Source: Physella acuta (lineage: Eukaryota > Mollusca > Gastropoda > Physidae). Taken from it: 64,000 bases of DNA. This document shows positions 11,501 through 23,690 of this stretch, piece after piece (the first letter of the stretch is position 1; the number at the start of each line of letters is the position of its first letter). Both the position numbers and the translations under genes were made by a program. The notes below the pieces were generated by a model that worked only from the letters and a program-made list of their open reading frames with translations, was not told the origin of the DNA and did no database searches. The stretch is taken from the NCBI RefSeq assembly GCF_028476545.1, contig NW_026731928.1:1-64000 (forward strand). The letters are read 5' to 3'.

Positions 11501-13723
11501 TTAGGAGTAAGTACCATTGTGTTTAGCTATTTTTGTTTTATATTCACGACATTGTGCTGTGTTTTAAATAATTTTGTTATGTTGATTTTTTTCCTTCTTT
11601 AGCCTAGTGTAAGTTTTGAAATTACAAATACTTGCTTGATCTCATGTTTCAGTCAAATAATTTTTTATGGTTTTTTTTTATTGATACGTTATTGGAAAGT
11701 ATTCAAATTCTCAAATGGCTCATCAAAATGTGTATGCTATGGGTTTGGGTTATTTATATATAGTCAAAATATAGTGATGGAGAGTAACACTAAGCAATTT
11801 AATGTAAAAGTAGTAAGAGATTGTGCATAAACTATTTTGCACAAAAAGACGGAGAGGAATAATTTATCATTTTGTAATATTGTGTTAGATGGCAGTTGTA
11901 CAGTTTTTTTAAAATTCATATTTTGCTTGAGTACTATTTAGAATGGTTTGTTGAATAAGTTGAATAAATTATTTGCCAGATTTTCTGTTATTTTTTTTTA
12001 ATTTGCCAGATTTTCAAACCATCTTTCCCTTGCAGGGCAGTATGGTTATTTTGATTCTCAAGACCCCCAATGACATTGCCGTACAAGACATTGTCATCTT
12101 GTCAGTGGGAGGAGTCTTCACACTAGTTTGGTTCATAGTGGGATTTTTCTCTGTAAGTAAAGATGTAGGAATCTATAAAACGGCATAAGTATTTTATATA
12201 ATATTTTGTTTTTTAGAATGCATTCATTGAATTCATTTTTCTCTTGCAGATGCCGAAGGAATCTAAAGCTGTGTCGATAATCTTTTTTCTATTCAGTCCA
12301 GCTGAAATTGCTTACATTTGCTACAAAATGTATGATGTAAGTAATGAGTAATTTTAACTATAAAATCCATTGTTTGTTGAATAAATGCTCATTTGGGCTT
12401 TGCTTTAATGTAACAGTTATTTAATTGTTGTTTCCTTTTTTCTTTCTTGTATACAAAGTATAGAAGAAGATTTGTAATCGTTCAAAAAATCGAAATAGAA
12501 AATGTCTACGTTTAATGCGTAACTGAGTCAGAAAAACGTAGTCTTGCAAGTTTTATCCGTATGTCTGTGTGTGTATGTCTGTGAACACGATAACTTGAGT
12601 ACCGTTACAGCTAGGTTGATAGAATTTCATACATAAGTATTTATAACAAATTTTTAGTTCTGAATCAACTTTTCAGCAATTTCTGGTAACCAGAAGTGGA
12701 ACTTATTCTACTTTTGGTTTTTCAAAAACCTTTAACTTGAGTACTGTTTCAGCTAGATAGACGAAATTTCACATATAAGTAAAAGATCTAACTCTCTGTC
12801 TTCTTTCAAATTTTGAGTCATTTCCATTGACAGGAAGTAGTACTTTAGGCAATTTCCGATTTCTCAATTCATAAGGTACTAGTATAATGCACTGTTATAC
12901 GCAAATTGTTTGCTGTTCACTTGTTGCGCAATTCTTTTTCTATGAGACTCTATTCTATTTTTAAAAGTTAAAGTAATTAAAAATTGATTAAAAATCATGT
13001 CTATATCCAGGGTTACCATCCCCCTAGTGTTATATAAGAATATTTGAGAAAGTTTAGGGGAGATCACTGCCGCTTTATTTATTTTAAACTTTAAAAAAAA
13101 TACATCAATGCTATTAATTTAAGCAAGTATGGCTGAAGAGAACTTGATTCCATTTTCTGTTTCACTAACAGGTGTCTGGCTACATAAGTACTTGGTCTGG
13201 GTTGGCTGCCGCCACTATAGCCTGTGGTATTGTTGCTCTGCTTGTTCGGTTTGTTGTCATTGTTCTTGGAGTCGTGGTTTATAAAGGCTTCGGCATGGGA
13301 CTGAAGGAAAAATGTAAGTTCATTACATTTTTAGAATTGATTGTTTAGAATCTGGGTTTATAGAAGCTTGGTGCTGGAGGAAAAATGTAAGTTCGTAACA
13401 GTTTTAGAATTTATTTGTTAGAATCTGGGTTTATAGAGGTGTCTGCATGGCACTGAAGGAAAAAATGGGAGTTCATAACACTTTTATAATTATTGATTGT
13501 TTAGAATCTTGGTTGATTTATAAAGTTTCAATAAACTGTATGACATCAAATGCTAAAAATATTTTTAAAAATGTTTACCTTTGAAGAAAAGGAAATGAAA
13601 AAAATGGTTCCAATTATGTGTGAAAAATCCATTTCAATATTGCTTTCTAGATATTCTGATCTGTTTTTTTTATTCGCATGTTGTTTTTTTTTTTCAGTAA
13701 ATCCCCAAAGTTCAAGAAGTTAA
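8513..13723 (+). CDS. Seven-pass membrane protein of unknown function, eight exons
   Basis: Exons: 8513-8788, 10144-10357, 11011-11150, 11321-11506, 12036-12152, 12250-12336, 13172-13313, 13698-13723. All junctions are GT-AG and phases agree throughout, giving 395 residues. An in-frame TGA 12 bases upstream supports the start. Residues 1-100 are polar and probably cytosolic. Helices lie at about 105-127, 154-174, 180-201, 211-236, 289-311, 317-339 and 350-377. An Asn/Ser/Thr-rich loop between helices 1 and 2 carries N-glycosylation sequons. A hydrophilic loop before helix 5 contains FQDFLKFDLQLG (261-272). The GPCR signatures (DRY, NPxxY) are absent, so it is not an obvious receptor. It resembles uncharacterised metazoan multi-pass proteins, possibly the DUF7789 group, but that family name is from memory. 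No function is claimed. Confidence 0.82.
12430..12900. repeat. Probable interspersed repeat in an intron
   Basis: The stretch contains two related blocks, gataacttgagtaccgttaca near 12589 and taacttgagtactgtttca near 12734. Each is followed by a similar cagctagrtwga(t/c)(a/g) sequence. This resembles internal duplications of older dispersed repeats, and the family was not recognised. Confidence 0.3.
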
Positions 13724-16700
13724 ATGTCTTGGTGTGATGTTTTGTTGCATTAGTTCATCTACCACAAGTGCATTCATGTGAAATGTATTGACAATGTTCT
13801 TACAGTCAATACACTGAGAGTAGAATTTGTCATTATCAACTTTTCTGTAAATAATTTAGTCTTTTTACTAAGACACTATAAGTTTATTTTGCTTGAGAAT
13901 CTAAAATTTATTTATTTATTATTTCATTTTCACTGTAAATTTAGTTGAACTAATTTTTTATTTTTAGAAACTAATGTTCATAATGCATCTGCAAGAATGA
14001 AAAAAAAAAAGCCTTTAAAAATGCAATTATTCATTGATTAACCTGGTAGAAAATATCTGCCTTATTGGTTATAATATTCAATTGGTTATTGTAAGTCATC
14101 TTGTGTCAATTCCAGTCAAGCCTCCGTGATTGTTCTAGAAAATGTTCATCTGATTATAAACATTTTTTCCCTGATCAAAATGGAAATACATTTTCTATTG
14201 TTAAAAAAGTTTTTAAACCTAATCAAATTTTCTTGTCTCTTAAAAATATACAATTAATGTCCAGATTTAAATATTTTTTAAAATTGTCAATAATTTAAAA
14301 ACTTGTTTTTTAAAGATTTATTTGTGAAGTTTTTTGTTTTAAATGTTTACCTATTAATGATCTAAGTTTGTTGATATTTTTTTTACAATTGTTAATGTTA
14401 ATTTAATATTAATTCCTATACATTTTGATAATTTGTCCCGGTTTTCCAATCTCTTTAGGTAGCAGTCCCTTCTTAAGCTTACTTTTTCTTTTTTAAGATT
14501 TTAAAATTATTTTCATAAGTTTAAAGTGAAATGTTAATTTATAAATTAATTATAAACATAGTTGTGATGTAGCTAATCATTAAACAATGTTAATCAATGT
14601 AAGACATAGGTAGTGAATTGTTACTTAAGTTCTTAAATAGTAGAAATCACAATTCTGTATTCATTGTATTACTAAAGGTTATAGTCCAGAAAAATATTTT
14701 CAGCATCCACTGTATATATTAGAAACAATTCAGTTGTTTTACATAAAATGGTTTGATTAAGTTAAACTGAAAACTGTTTTTCATGTCTTTGTGATTAATT
14801 ATTATTATGAAAAGTGGTGCATTTATTTACTTAAAATGCAAGATGTAGCTGTAATTTGCTTAAAATGCTTTTTTTTTTAGGAATTTTAAAGAACCAGCAA
14901 AAGAATGTGAACTAAGAAATTTTAAGGAATAGATTTACACTTCTTAAAATAGCATTTAGAACCAGACATGTTAAATTTCCATACTTTTTAATTGATTATC
15001 AGTTGCATTTTGTTTTTCCTACACTTAAAAACTTTGAAAAAATATTTGCTCATACATCTTATATTTATAAAACAATTTACCCCGGTTACATAATATTTGG
15101 TTGTTTGTTTTGTTTGTGGAAAAGCTATTTAAAAGTCTCAAATAAAAATGTTGGTATAATCAAACCTACTTAAAAAAAAACATTCCAAAATATTTATCTT
15201 TGGAACTAAGCTTATGTGAAACATTTTCTTAAACAGATTTTTTAAATTAATTAGATTTTTCTAAGGTTGTCGCTCCTTTACCTCGCTTTCATGAAATTTT
15301 TTACTGTTTTATTTTTGCAGCTGTTCTTTTGAACTCCAATCTGGCCTGTTGTTTTCATTGTTTGTTAAAATTGTGCGGTTTTCTTTGATGCAACCTTACT
15401 CTTTGCAAAAGGCTCATGACAATTGTTTAAAAAATGTATATCTAACTTTTTCCATGAAAATTATGCCTAGGCTATACTAAAATGGTGTGTTAATTTGTTT
15501 ACTTAAAGAGTTTGTGAATATTGTTTTCTCAATGTAAATTTTAACAAGTATTAGATTTCTTGTCCTTATTCATCTACCTAAAAAAAAGGGTGGAACCTTT
15601 TTCAAATGTTACATACCAGTATTTTAACTGCCAGTTCTTTCCTGGTGATTGGAACTTAACAGTTTATAGCCAAACCTTTTATTTTAGAACCTTATATCAG
15701 ATTCACTTAACTCTTATTTAAAGTAAGGTTATATTCTTTCAAAATGTTATCATAGGTTCAAAGTGCAATTTTATTTAGACCAAAATAGTTGAGCATATTT
15801 AACGGATGATCAAGTGGATCATCCATAAAGTTCAATTGAGTTTAAGAAAGTGCCGAAATCAGAATTACCTACTTCCCTAGTACAGAAATAGTACAAAATT
15901 TTCTTATATAAAAAACTGACTGATTTAATTGCCTAAAGCAGTACATATCAGTCTACAAGCATATTTTATTTAAACTGTAAAGGATGAAACTTTTATGAAA
16001 GTATAGAAGTTGGGTATAAATAAGCGTTGGTTTGCCATTAATCTGTTGTTTATATTTGAGTCCACCCAGCTCTGATGGGTACCTAACTTTTAGGGAAACA
16101 AAGACGGCTGGCCATAGTGCTGACCACACTATCCCTTCATATACCGAGGTCAGTGAATCAGATGAACTCTACTCCATCTGCCCAATGTGTCTTGGGAACA
16201 AACTGGATTAAGAAGAAGAAGAAAATATTTGTGCCATTTAGTGACTTAAAATCTAAACCGTGGAAATCTGAAAGAAATGAGTATTTGAACTCCCTAATTG
16301 AAACATGTTACAGTGTCTGTATCACACTTGGCCTTTGCAACTGCTCGTACCCAAAGTCTTTCTTGTAACACAGCAATATTGATAAACAGTTGTGTCTACA
16401 AGTACGAGATTTTTATTGCAATACTGTGAAAATACTCTTTCACGCTAACTATATCCTTCTAAAATGTCCTATGCTAGACCTACATATACAAACTGATATT
16501 TTGTGAACTAACTTTTTTTAACATTTACAACATTGGAGTGTTTTTGCTGTACTTGTTTTATTGAATATTTATTAAATCGCGAAATAGAAACTTGAAATAC
16601 TTGTTCATTAATGCTTGATTCTATAGCAACAGTAATATATTTTCTGTTTAACATAAGTCATACTGTTTTTTTATCTTAACCTACAGCTAACACCTATCAG

Positions 16701-16770
16701 GTGGCAGTTGGTTTATCTACCTAACATTTCTTGTACCTTTTTTAAAAATTATACCCAGAAATGAAATAAA
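13724..16770 (+). other. Probable long 3' UTR or intergenic region with SINE and poly(A) signals
   Basis: There are no further coding exons. AATAAA hexamers occur near 15140 and at 16765-16770. If the distal one is used, the 3' UTR is about 3 kb and contains the SINE piece at 16056-16205. The proximal one would give about 1.4 kb. Confidence 0.4.
16056..16205 (+). repeat. tRNA-derived SINE, 5'-truncated
   Basis: It contains the blocks gagtccacccagctctgatg, ccatagtgctgaccacacta and cagatgaactctactcc. The tRNA-like head is missing. Confidence 0.65.
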
Positions 16771-16799
16771 ACTTTATGATATTCTGTGAGAGTATTGTG

Positions 16800-16805
16800 T
16801 TTATT
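16800..16805 (-). promoter_or_regulatory. AATAAA poly(A) signal of the MRRF gene
   Basis: On the minus strand the hexamer lies about 230 bases beyond the MRRF stop codon. It faces a plus-strand AATAAA at 16765-16770, so cleavage on both strands is predicted near 16785. Confidence 0.5.
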
Positions 16806-17032
16806 AAGGAAGGAAGAGTTTATACAATAACAGAATTAAACAATTAAGTGAATGTTTAACAATTTCAAAGTTGAAATTACAGTCAATTAAATCTGGTTAA
16901 CAATTTCTATGGTTCAAATCTCATTAGCATTGAATAATAAGATTGACCACAGTGAGATAATTAAATCAATTAAGCTATTCTAAACTAAATTCCATAATAA
17001 TTGGATGTATGTACAATTTTTTTTGGCATGAG

Positions 17033-20000
17033 TTATCTCCCTCCCATAAGTTCTTCTTGCTTTGAAGTTGTCATTTCTTCTATTTGTGTTTGTACCTCGT
17101 GCATTAAATCTTTTATCTGAAATTTAAAAATAAATGACCATCAACACTTACACTCCAACACTGGCAGTATTTTTGGTTTGTAACACAAAAACTAACCACA
17201 ACTTTAGCCTTACACGACAAGAAAATTGATTATACTCTATTACAATAGTGCTTAACCCGGGTTCAATAGAACCCCAATGGTTTGGTGAGTTAGAACTAAG
17301 GGGGTTCAGTGGAGGTCAAGACACACATGATTCGCGATCGGATTTTGTCAGTGCGGACGATAGAAGAACTATTAAGAAGGGTACGGTGAATGTACATATG
17401 AAACTGGTGGGGTTCAGTATCTTCAAAAAGGTTAAGAACCACTGCTCAGTTACCCTGTCAGCAATATAGAAGCACAAATTTAACTTAGGTACACACTCAT
17501 CAAATCTAAATCCACCTCACTCCCTAAACTACGTCTTGCCATAAAAATGCCCTTAATATTTACAGCTTGGCCTAAATATGCCAACACACTTCCACAAAAA
17601 TGCCTTGATAAAAGTTTGCTCAAAAAATGCCCTTAATTACAGCTTGCCTATCAGAGCCCCAAATTAGCCCTTAATTACAACTTGCCCTAAAACAACCTTA
17701 TTTACAGCAGGGTTCGTACTGCTTTTTGAAAATGAAATTCCAGACTTTTTCCAGACATTTTCCAGACTTTTTTGGAAAAATTCCAGACTTTAGACAAATA
17801 ATGTGTTAGCGAATAATTTTTTTAAATGATGCACTATTTGTACTGTCATTATAATTACTTATACTAAATTGACATTTATTTTAGGCAATTGAGCTATATT
17901 CATAGTGAACTTTCTCTAGCCGAATTGACAGAAAATCACTTTTCTAAGTTTGCCTACTCCACCCTACCTAAAATTTTAACAATTAAAAAATTGATTAAAA
18001 TGATGCAGCTATTTTGTTTCCAACATTAGACTTATGTAATCTGTTCCTGATCTAATTGCTTATGTTTTCAATTAAACTATCATTAAAATGGTATTGCATA
18101 ATAGTGAGAGTTAATTACTTTAAAGAATAATAATGTAATGTATTAATTTAGGTCTGCTCTTGTTAAGTAGCCTATAGGCTACTTGTAAAAAAAAAATGTG
18201 GAGCAAAAAAAAAAAAAAAAACACGCACATCATTCACTGTTTGTGCTTATAGTAATAGCTGAGAAACGGGTCTACAATAAAAAAAATTGCCGGTATCCTC
18301 CCCCCCCCCCACAGACATGGTGAAGCGGTCACTGTGAGGTCATAGTGGTCTAGACTTCAGTATAACATGAACTGTGCTGTGACTTATACCCCCTCCCCCA
18401 CCCTACTTACCAAGCAGTACCAACTACCAACTTGGGGTCACAGTGAGTTCACACAAGTGACCGATGTTGAAGGAGGGGCGGGGTAGTCTAACTTTAATCG
18501 TCAGCATTTGCAAAGATATCAAAAATAGTTTAATGGAAGGTGAATTAAAATTAAAGGGGTCATCCATTTATGACGTACACATGGAGGGGGGGGGGGGAGG
18601 GGTCGGAAGATTTTGTGATTACATTCTAAAACAAACATAAAACGTGTATCTTGCGAGTAGAAAGTAAAATTAAGACGACTGTGCTGGTGTTTTAAAAACC
18701 ATCGCAGCGTGTAAATAAAACACGGTATTTATATCTGCCCCAACATTATTGCAAGAACGTGTCGTCACACTTTATAAAACCCTCCTCCCGACTTTCCGGA
18801 GTGTGACGTCATTTATGGACGACTCCTAAATAAAAATAGTACCTCTTTGTTAAGCTGAAGCAAACAGAAATACAGGTATGAACCCAAGTTGGCCTTGCAA
18901 CTTATTAATCTTATAAATGTTAATATTAATCCAAAGTAAGTGAACGCGTGTGGACAGAGGGCGGGGGGGGGGGGGGGGGGGGGGGGGAGGAGGGGGGAAA
19001 GGGGAAAGGGGGTGGGTCTAAAATCGGAAAAATTGTTGTAAGTCATAAACGGATGACGCCTTACAGACTGATACATTATATCTAAACTACCACTCACACA
19101 TCTCCCCCATAACTTTTGTTAACGATGAAAAAATAGCGGGTAAAATCGAGAGCCTAACAATCATGACGGCGATCATTCTTTCATTAAATGACAATTGTAA
19201 GTACTTGTAACACATTCACACGGTCAGTCGTGCCACAAAATATCTCTTCCCTCCCTTCCCCTCTTCTCCCAATGACGTAGTAACTGAGCATCCGTCTTTT
19301 TTCTGCAAACCAGCGGAAAAACGTCACAGCACAGTGTAAACCCGCGCGATAGCGCGGGGAAAAAAATTGGAGTAAATTCACTTAAAAAAAAACATTTTTT
19401 TTTAAGTTGGAAAAAATGGACTAAGTTTTGTTTCTAAAACTAGATTCCAGACTTTTTCCAGACTTTTAAAAAATCCTGCCCAAAAACTAGCGATTTTCCA
19501 GACTTTTTTAAGTCTTAAATTCACTTTTCTAAATTCAAGACTTTTTCCAGACTTTCCAGACTGCGTACGAACCCTGTACAGTTAGCCCCCAAAAACCCAC
19601 AATTGATCCCCCACATACACACACAAACACCACTGACCATTTCCTCTGCTGCCAGGAGATCATCTGCAGAGTGTCCCGTCTGGGATGTTTTAATTTTCTT
19701 TGAATACTTTGAGTAGACATCCCGCAGATGTTTCTTTGACTTCTCACTCAGCTGTTTGGCATTTTTTGCCAGGGTCTCCCTGTGTTCTCGCGTGACTCTG
19801 TGCAATCAACAAACCTTCATTTTAGGTGGACACCATGTTGGTGATAAGGAAAACATACTAACTACTTTTTCATTTCTCTTAATTAAGGTTTAATCTGATA
19901 CACCTCAAACTACTGAATTTTTCTTTCTTTATTCAACCTATACTAGCAGATACTATGTTGAAGAAATGGAAATTATATTAAATACTTTCGCACACCTCTT

Positions 20001-22810
20001 GAATAAAGTTTCATCTGAAACTTCTCTAAATAATGTATTTTACTTTCATTATTCAAACTATATGGGACGGAGTGGCATAGCGATAGAGAGCTGGACTGAT
20101 AACCCATGTCTTGAGTTTGAATTCGGATCCAAATCAGTAGACCATCCCTGAGTCCACCCAGCTCTGATGGGTACCTAACACATGTTAGGGTATGTAAAGG
20201 CGACTTGGCATAGTGCTGACTACACAATCCCTTCCTATTCTGAGGTCACAGAAACAAATAAACTCTACTTCACTTGCCACGTAGACCGTCATGTTTGAAA
20301 GGGAACTTTACTTTTTTAAAATCAAACTTTTCTAGATAAGTTATTCATTATTTGGCCAAAGTGTAGGTTGAGGGGAAGGATAACAGAGATGCCACTCCCT
20401 TGAGGTCTGATACTGAGGGAAAGGATGTTATAAATTTCCTTTTAACCCACTGATTTGCAATGCTTGTCTTTTACAAATAATGAGAGTTGTATAGATCTTA
20501 ACCATACTATTCTTTCATAAGTTGAGGTAACAGAAACAGGTGAACTCTACTTTATCTGCTCTATTGCTGCCAGGTCCAGATTATTAACTTCACTATTACT
20601 TCTATAGACATTTAACTCTACACCCATTTGTTGAGATGTGGTTTAGGTGTATTTCTTCCTAATCAAGCAACAGCTGAAGACCTTAATGCCAAAAGTACTT
20701 AAGTCACAAAATAAACATATTGAGCTGAAAGAGTTCACTAATTTAAGTTGGGTATAACATTACGTCTTTATTTTATCAAGTTTCTCTAAAGAGGATTTAA
20801 TTGAAAACCTGAACATTAATATTTGTACATTAGATTAGTAAAAATAGGGAGAGTGATAACCATTATTTGGTTAGATTTTCACAAAATTGTGACTTAAGTA
20901 CTTCTCTCTTAAGGGCAAAGATACAGAGTCTTTTTTCCATGTCTCTGTTGTCACCTTTCCTAGTAAGACAGCTCATTAAGAAAACTGTTCTGCTATACGC
21001 TACAGTTTACAATAAATTTCCAAACTTGATACATAAAATAAGGATAAGGCACAAGCAACAATTTACTTGCATTAAGTCACAACCGATATATTCTTAGCAT
21101 TTTGTTCAAATATTTCCACATGAACAAAACCTGATGTACTTACTTTGGCACTGCTATGAACAGGCTTGTCCCATCTTGTTGAGGATTAACATTGAGACCT
21201 GAACTCAACAGGGTTTCTTTGACATTTGTAATGTACTGTAAACATTAATTTTTTAAATTAAGAGAAGTTTATAAAGCTGTGTTTGTTAATTTAACCATTA
21301 CTGTAATTTAAGATAAATACAATTAAAGAGATAAGGCTACTTAAGGATTAACATTTACTTCAGTAATTAGATTATATCTACCTATTGTAATAATACACTG
21401 TATTGCTAAAAACAATAAAAAATATCGTCAGTGTTTAAACAAAAAAAAAACATTTTACTTGAGGACTTGATGATAAATCAATGGCTATTAGCTGCGGGTT
21501 TTTCACAATAACTTGACCAAGCTGAATTAGCGGGAAATTACCCTCAGCTGTCTTCACAATAAGGTTATCAAACACCCCTGTAAAAACAATTAAAAGAATA
21601 AGTGGTCATATATTAGAATAAAATAAGAGCAGACAAAAATATCTACAGTGTTGTCTTAGTGCGACTTATTTTTGTGTCAGTGTGGTCACTGCAAGATATA
21701 GAATACAGGCAGGGTTGCCAGAACAAATTGTTAGACAAACCCTGAGATATCACAAGTCCTGATCATTAGAATGTGACTAGGCATTTATTCATTAATCCTC
21801 GTCACTCCCTGTGGAGTATAGGGCAGCAACAAATCTCACCCAATCCACTCCGACTAGCACGCCATTCCAAAAATTAAAACAATTTGCATTTCAACTAGAT
21901 ATGTTTGATAAAATATCAAAGAGTGTATTTGTATCTGGTTGTTACTTAATTCAAATATCGATAAAATGAAATATATTTAAGTTGATAAATACCTTGTGAG
22001 GTTCTTACTGTCAGCTGATGGACAAACTTCTCTTTCAGGTCCTTCAAAACATGAGTAAATTCTTCTCTCACTTTTTCAATATCAACAAGTCCACTTAACT
22101 GATCATCAGTTAATGTCATCTTTTTATGAGCTTTACCACCTGAAACATAAAGAATTGCATTGTACTCATACATATACACACATTGAATATTTAACGTAAC
22201 ATCAAAAAAGCATAATTTAACACTGAAAAAACAGGACAAAACCCTATTGAAAAAGAAATACAAAAACACATATGGGGATGGATAGGACACACTTTGTGCA
22301 AACCAGCAAACATCATCAAGAGGCAAAACAGTTTATTGGAATATCCAAGGAAAGAGAAAAACATGTAGGCCAAAAAAAAAAACTTAGAAAAGATCAGTTG
22401 TAAGCAAAGCACAAGCAGCTGGAATGTATTGGATCCAACTTGGATGAATCTTCCAAAACTGAGTGCGATAGAGAGGTGTGGTTGTGTCCCTGTGCTTCAC
22501 AAGTGGACCACAGGAATGATGATAATGTATTATAATTTTAAAATGATGACATCAATTTTAAACATTAAAATGCATTACCTTTATCTTTGCCTTTTTTAGC
22601 ATAGGATCTAGCTATGCACCAAGACACTGAAGTTGGTGATGGTAAAACCACTTGATGCAAGGTGCATGGACTTTTTGACCAAGGTACAATCGCCTTTGGC
22701 CTGAACTGAACCATTCCTGCAGCTACATGGTACGTTGAAGAAGAATTTGAACAGACTGTCTTCAATATTTGGGACAAAATGATATGCTTTGATCTTAGAC
22801 AAGAAGCCAT
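17033..22810 (-). CDS. MRRF: Mitochondrial ribosome recycling factor, six exons
   Basis: Exons in order: 22810-22579, 22139-21993, 21577-21459, 21235-21144, 19797-19638, 17116-17033. All are GT-AG and in phase, giving 277 residues. The factor splits the post-termination mitochondrial ribosome together with an elongation factor. Residues 1-70 are rich in Ser, Arg and Lys and poor in acid, as in a mitochondrial presequence. The RRF fold starts around KKMTLTDDQLSGLVD. The conserved core is FIAVPKVTREHRETLAK (about 190-207), followed by the Lys-rich helix KSKKHLRDVYSKYSKK. The last exon encodes the C-terminal helix ending EELMGGR. Introns carry MITEs, SINEs and a LINE tail. The length is close to that of vertebrate MRRF (about 260). 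Confidence 0.93.
17243..17444. mobile_element. hAT-like MITE in an MRRF intron
   Basis: The left end caatagtgcttaaccc and right end ggttaagaaccactg are imperfect inverted repeats of the cagtggttcttaacc type common in hAT elements. The 8-bp flanks ctctatta (17235-17242) and ctcagtta (17445-17452) match at six of eight positions, which suggests an older insertion. Confidence 0.6.
17490..17705. repeat. Degenerate short tandem repeat
   Basis: Loose repeats of gcccttaattacagcttgcc type recur four to five times at irregular spacing between AT-rich linkers. They run directly into the element at 17708. Confidence 0.4.
18165..18184. repeat. Perfect 20-bp palindrome
   Basis: aagtagcctataggctactt reads the same on both strands. 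No function is assigned. Confidence 0.6.
18556..18826. mobile_element. MITE with ggggtcatccat ends, nested
   Basis: The left end ggggtcatccatttatgacg and right end cgtcatttatggacgactcc are inverted repeats with a few mismatches. taaa flanks both sides (18552-18555, 18827-18830). It is a sister of the copy at 26558. A further related end, ataaacggatgacgcc, lies at about 19040-19055. Confidence 0.6.
20058..20320 (+). repeat. tRNA-derived SINE, near complete
   Basis: The head gggacggagtggcatagcga and agagagctggactgataac form the A-box side. gtcttgagtttgaattcgg is B-box-like. The body has ccacccagctctgatggg and a 3' tail gtttgaaagggaactttac. This is the best copy for defining the family (about 260 bp). 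A 3' fragment of the same family follows at about 20495-20570. Confidence 0.75.
22225..22535 (+). mobile_element. RTE-type LINE, 3' end fragment in MRRF intron 1
   Basis: The plus strand encodes NPIEKEIQKHIWGWIGHTL, the conserved PIExDIxxRKWxWIGHTLRK segment near the C-terminus of RTE-like reverse transcriptases. Several frameshifts and stops follow. The final block corresponds to the RVRWRxVVxGLC terminus and a gatgataatg tail, typical of RTE elements. It is antisense to MRRF and inactive. Confidence 0.65.
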
Positions 22811-23059
22811 TTTAACTGAAAAAAAAAAGTTGAAATTATTTTACCCGAGTGACAAAATGTTGTTTTAGTTTCATCAAGTATGTTATTGTCATCTACATTT
22901 CTTGGATTGTAATTGTTGTGGCTTGGCTTTGTCCCCTCTACCACCCACACGCCACAGGGCATGCTGTATGAAAGAATTGAGTGTATGTTATTCACCCTCT
23001 GCAATAGTGAGGTAGAACACTCCTTGGCCACCATTGGGGGAGGGGGGGTGATAACCCCA

Positions 23060-23690
23060 GGTTAGGTTTAGTCATCAAATGTATAAGCCCACTGTGTGCT
23101 GTGTACCTTTGAAATGATTATAGGTGCCATAAAGCTCATAGGAGGGCCCAGGATGCTTCGGACCACCGGGACACCAGAGGCTGCCCCTATTGCAGTTTGA
23201 AAGTTGGATCAAGTAGTAGCCCTGCCCAATTGCGCAGGATGCCTGATCAACAGTCTCCATCAGATCAGATAGCATTTAGGAAACTGGGGGCGTCCATCTG
23301 TACTCAACTGTAGGAGCAACAGTTTGATTTATTCAATGATTGTAGTAGCCCACCGCATTCTTTGTAGTCGTCATATCGCTTAAGGGTGAGGCAAGGGAGT
23401 ACCAGCTCATACAATCACTGGGGTACCTGCGGATGCACCTGATGCAGTTTGACTGATGAATCAAGTAAGTACCCCTGACCCCTTGTGTAGGCTCACAATC
23501 CAAGATAGCCACTGGGAACTTTGGGTGTCAAAACATACCTTTCTGATATTTTTATCCCAGAAATCTTTCCAGGAGTGGTCTTAACAACCTCGCTAAGTTT
23601 CATGGCGATTGGATGAAAGGTGTAGTAATGCATAAAAGACAAACAAAACCACAGACAGACACTTTCATTTTTAAATAGATTGAAAAATTA
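23060..23690. mobile_element. RTE-tailed SINE-like element with internal repeat
   Basis: The last 110 bases (ctaagtttcatggcgattgg, then gtagtaatgcataaaagac and caaaaccacagacagacac) match the 3' UTR type of RTE LINEs (AGTTTCATnnnnATTGG ... ACAGACAGAC). Upstream, two diverged copies of an internal unit share gatgcagtttga/attgcagtttga plus atcaagtagta. This suggests a non-autonomous element using RTE machinery. Confidence 0.5.

Larger units (their letters stand above)
17708..19576. mobile_element. 1.87-kb non-autonomous DNA transposon with ccagactttt arrays
   Basis: It opens cagggttcgtac and closes gtacgaaccctg, perfect 12-bp inverted ends, flanked by the direct repeat tacag at 17703-17707 and 19577-19581. 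Both subterminal regions contain several direct copies of ttccagacttttt (17750-17790 and 19445-19560). The interior holds no transposase frame. It hosts at least one further MITE (18556-18826) and a G-run-rich segment at 18961-19015. Confidence 0.62.

Noticed and set aside
19184-19381. Short frame rich in Arg and Phe in an MRRF intron.
   Set aside because: It lies inside the 17708-19576 transposon and has no support from splicing or motifs.
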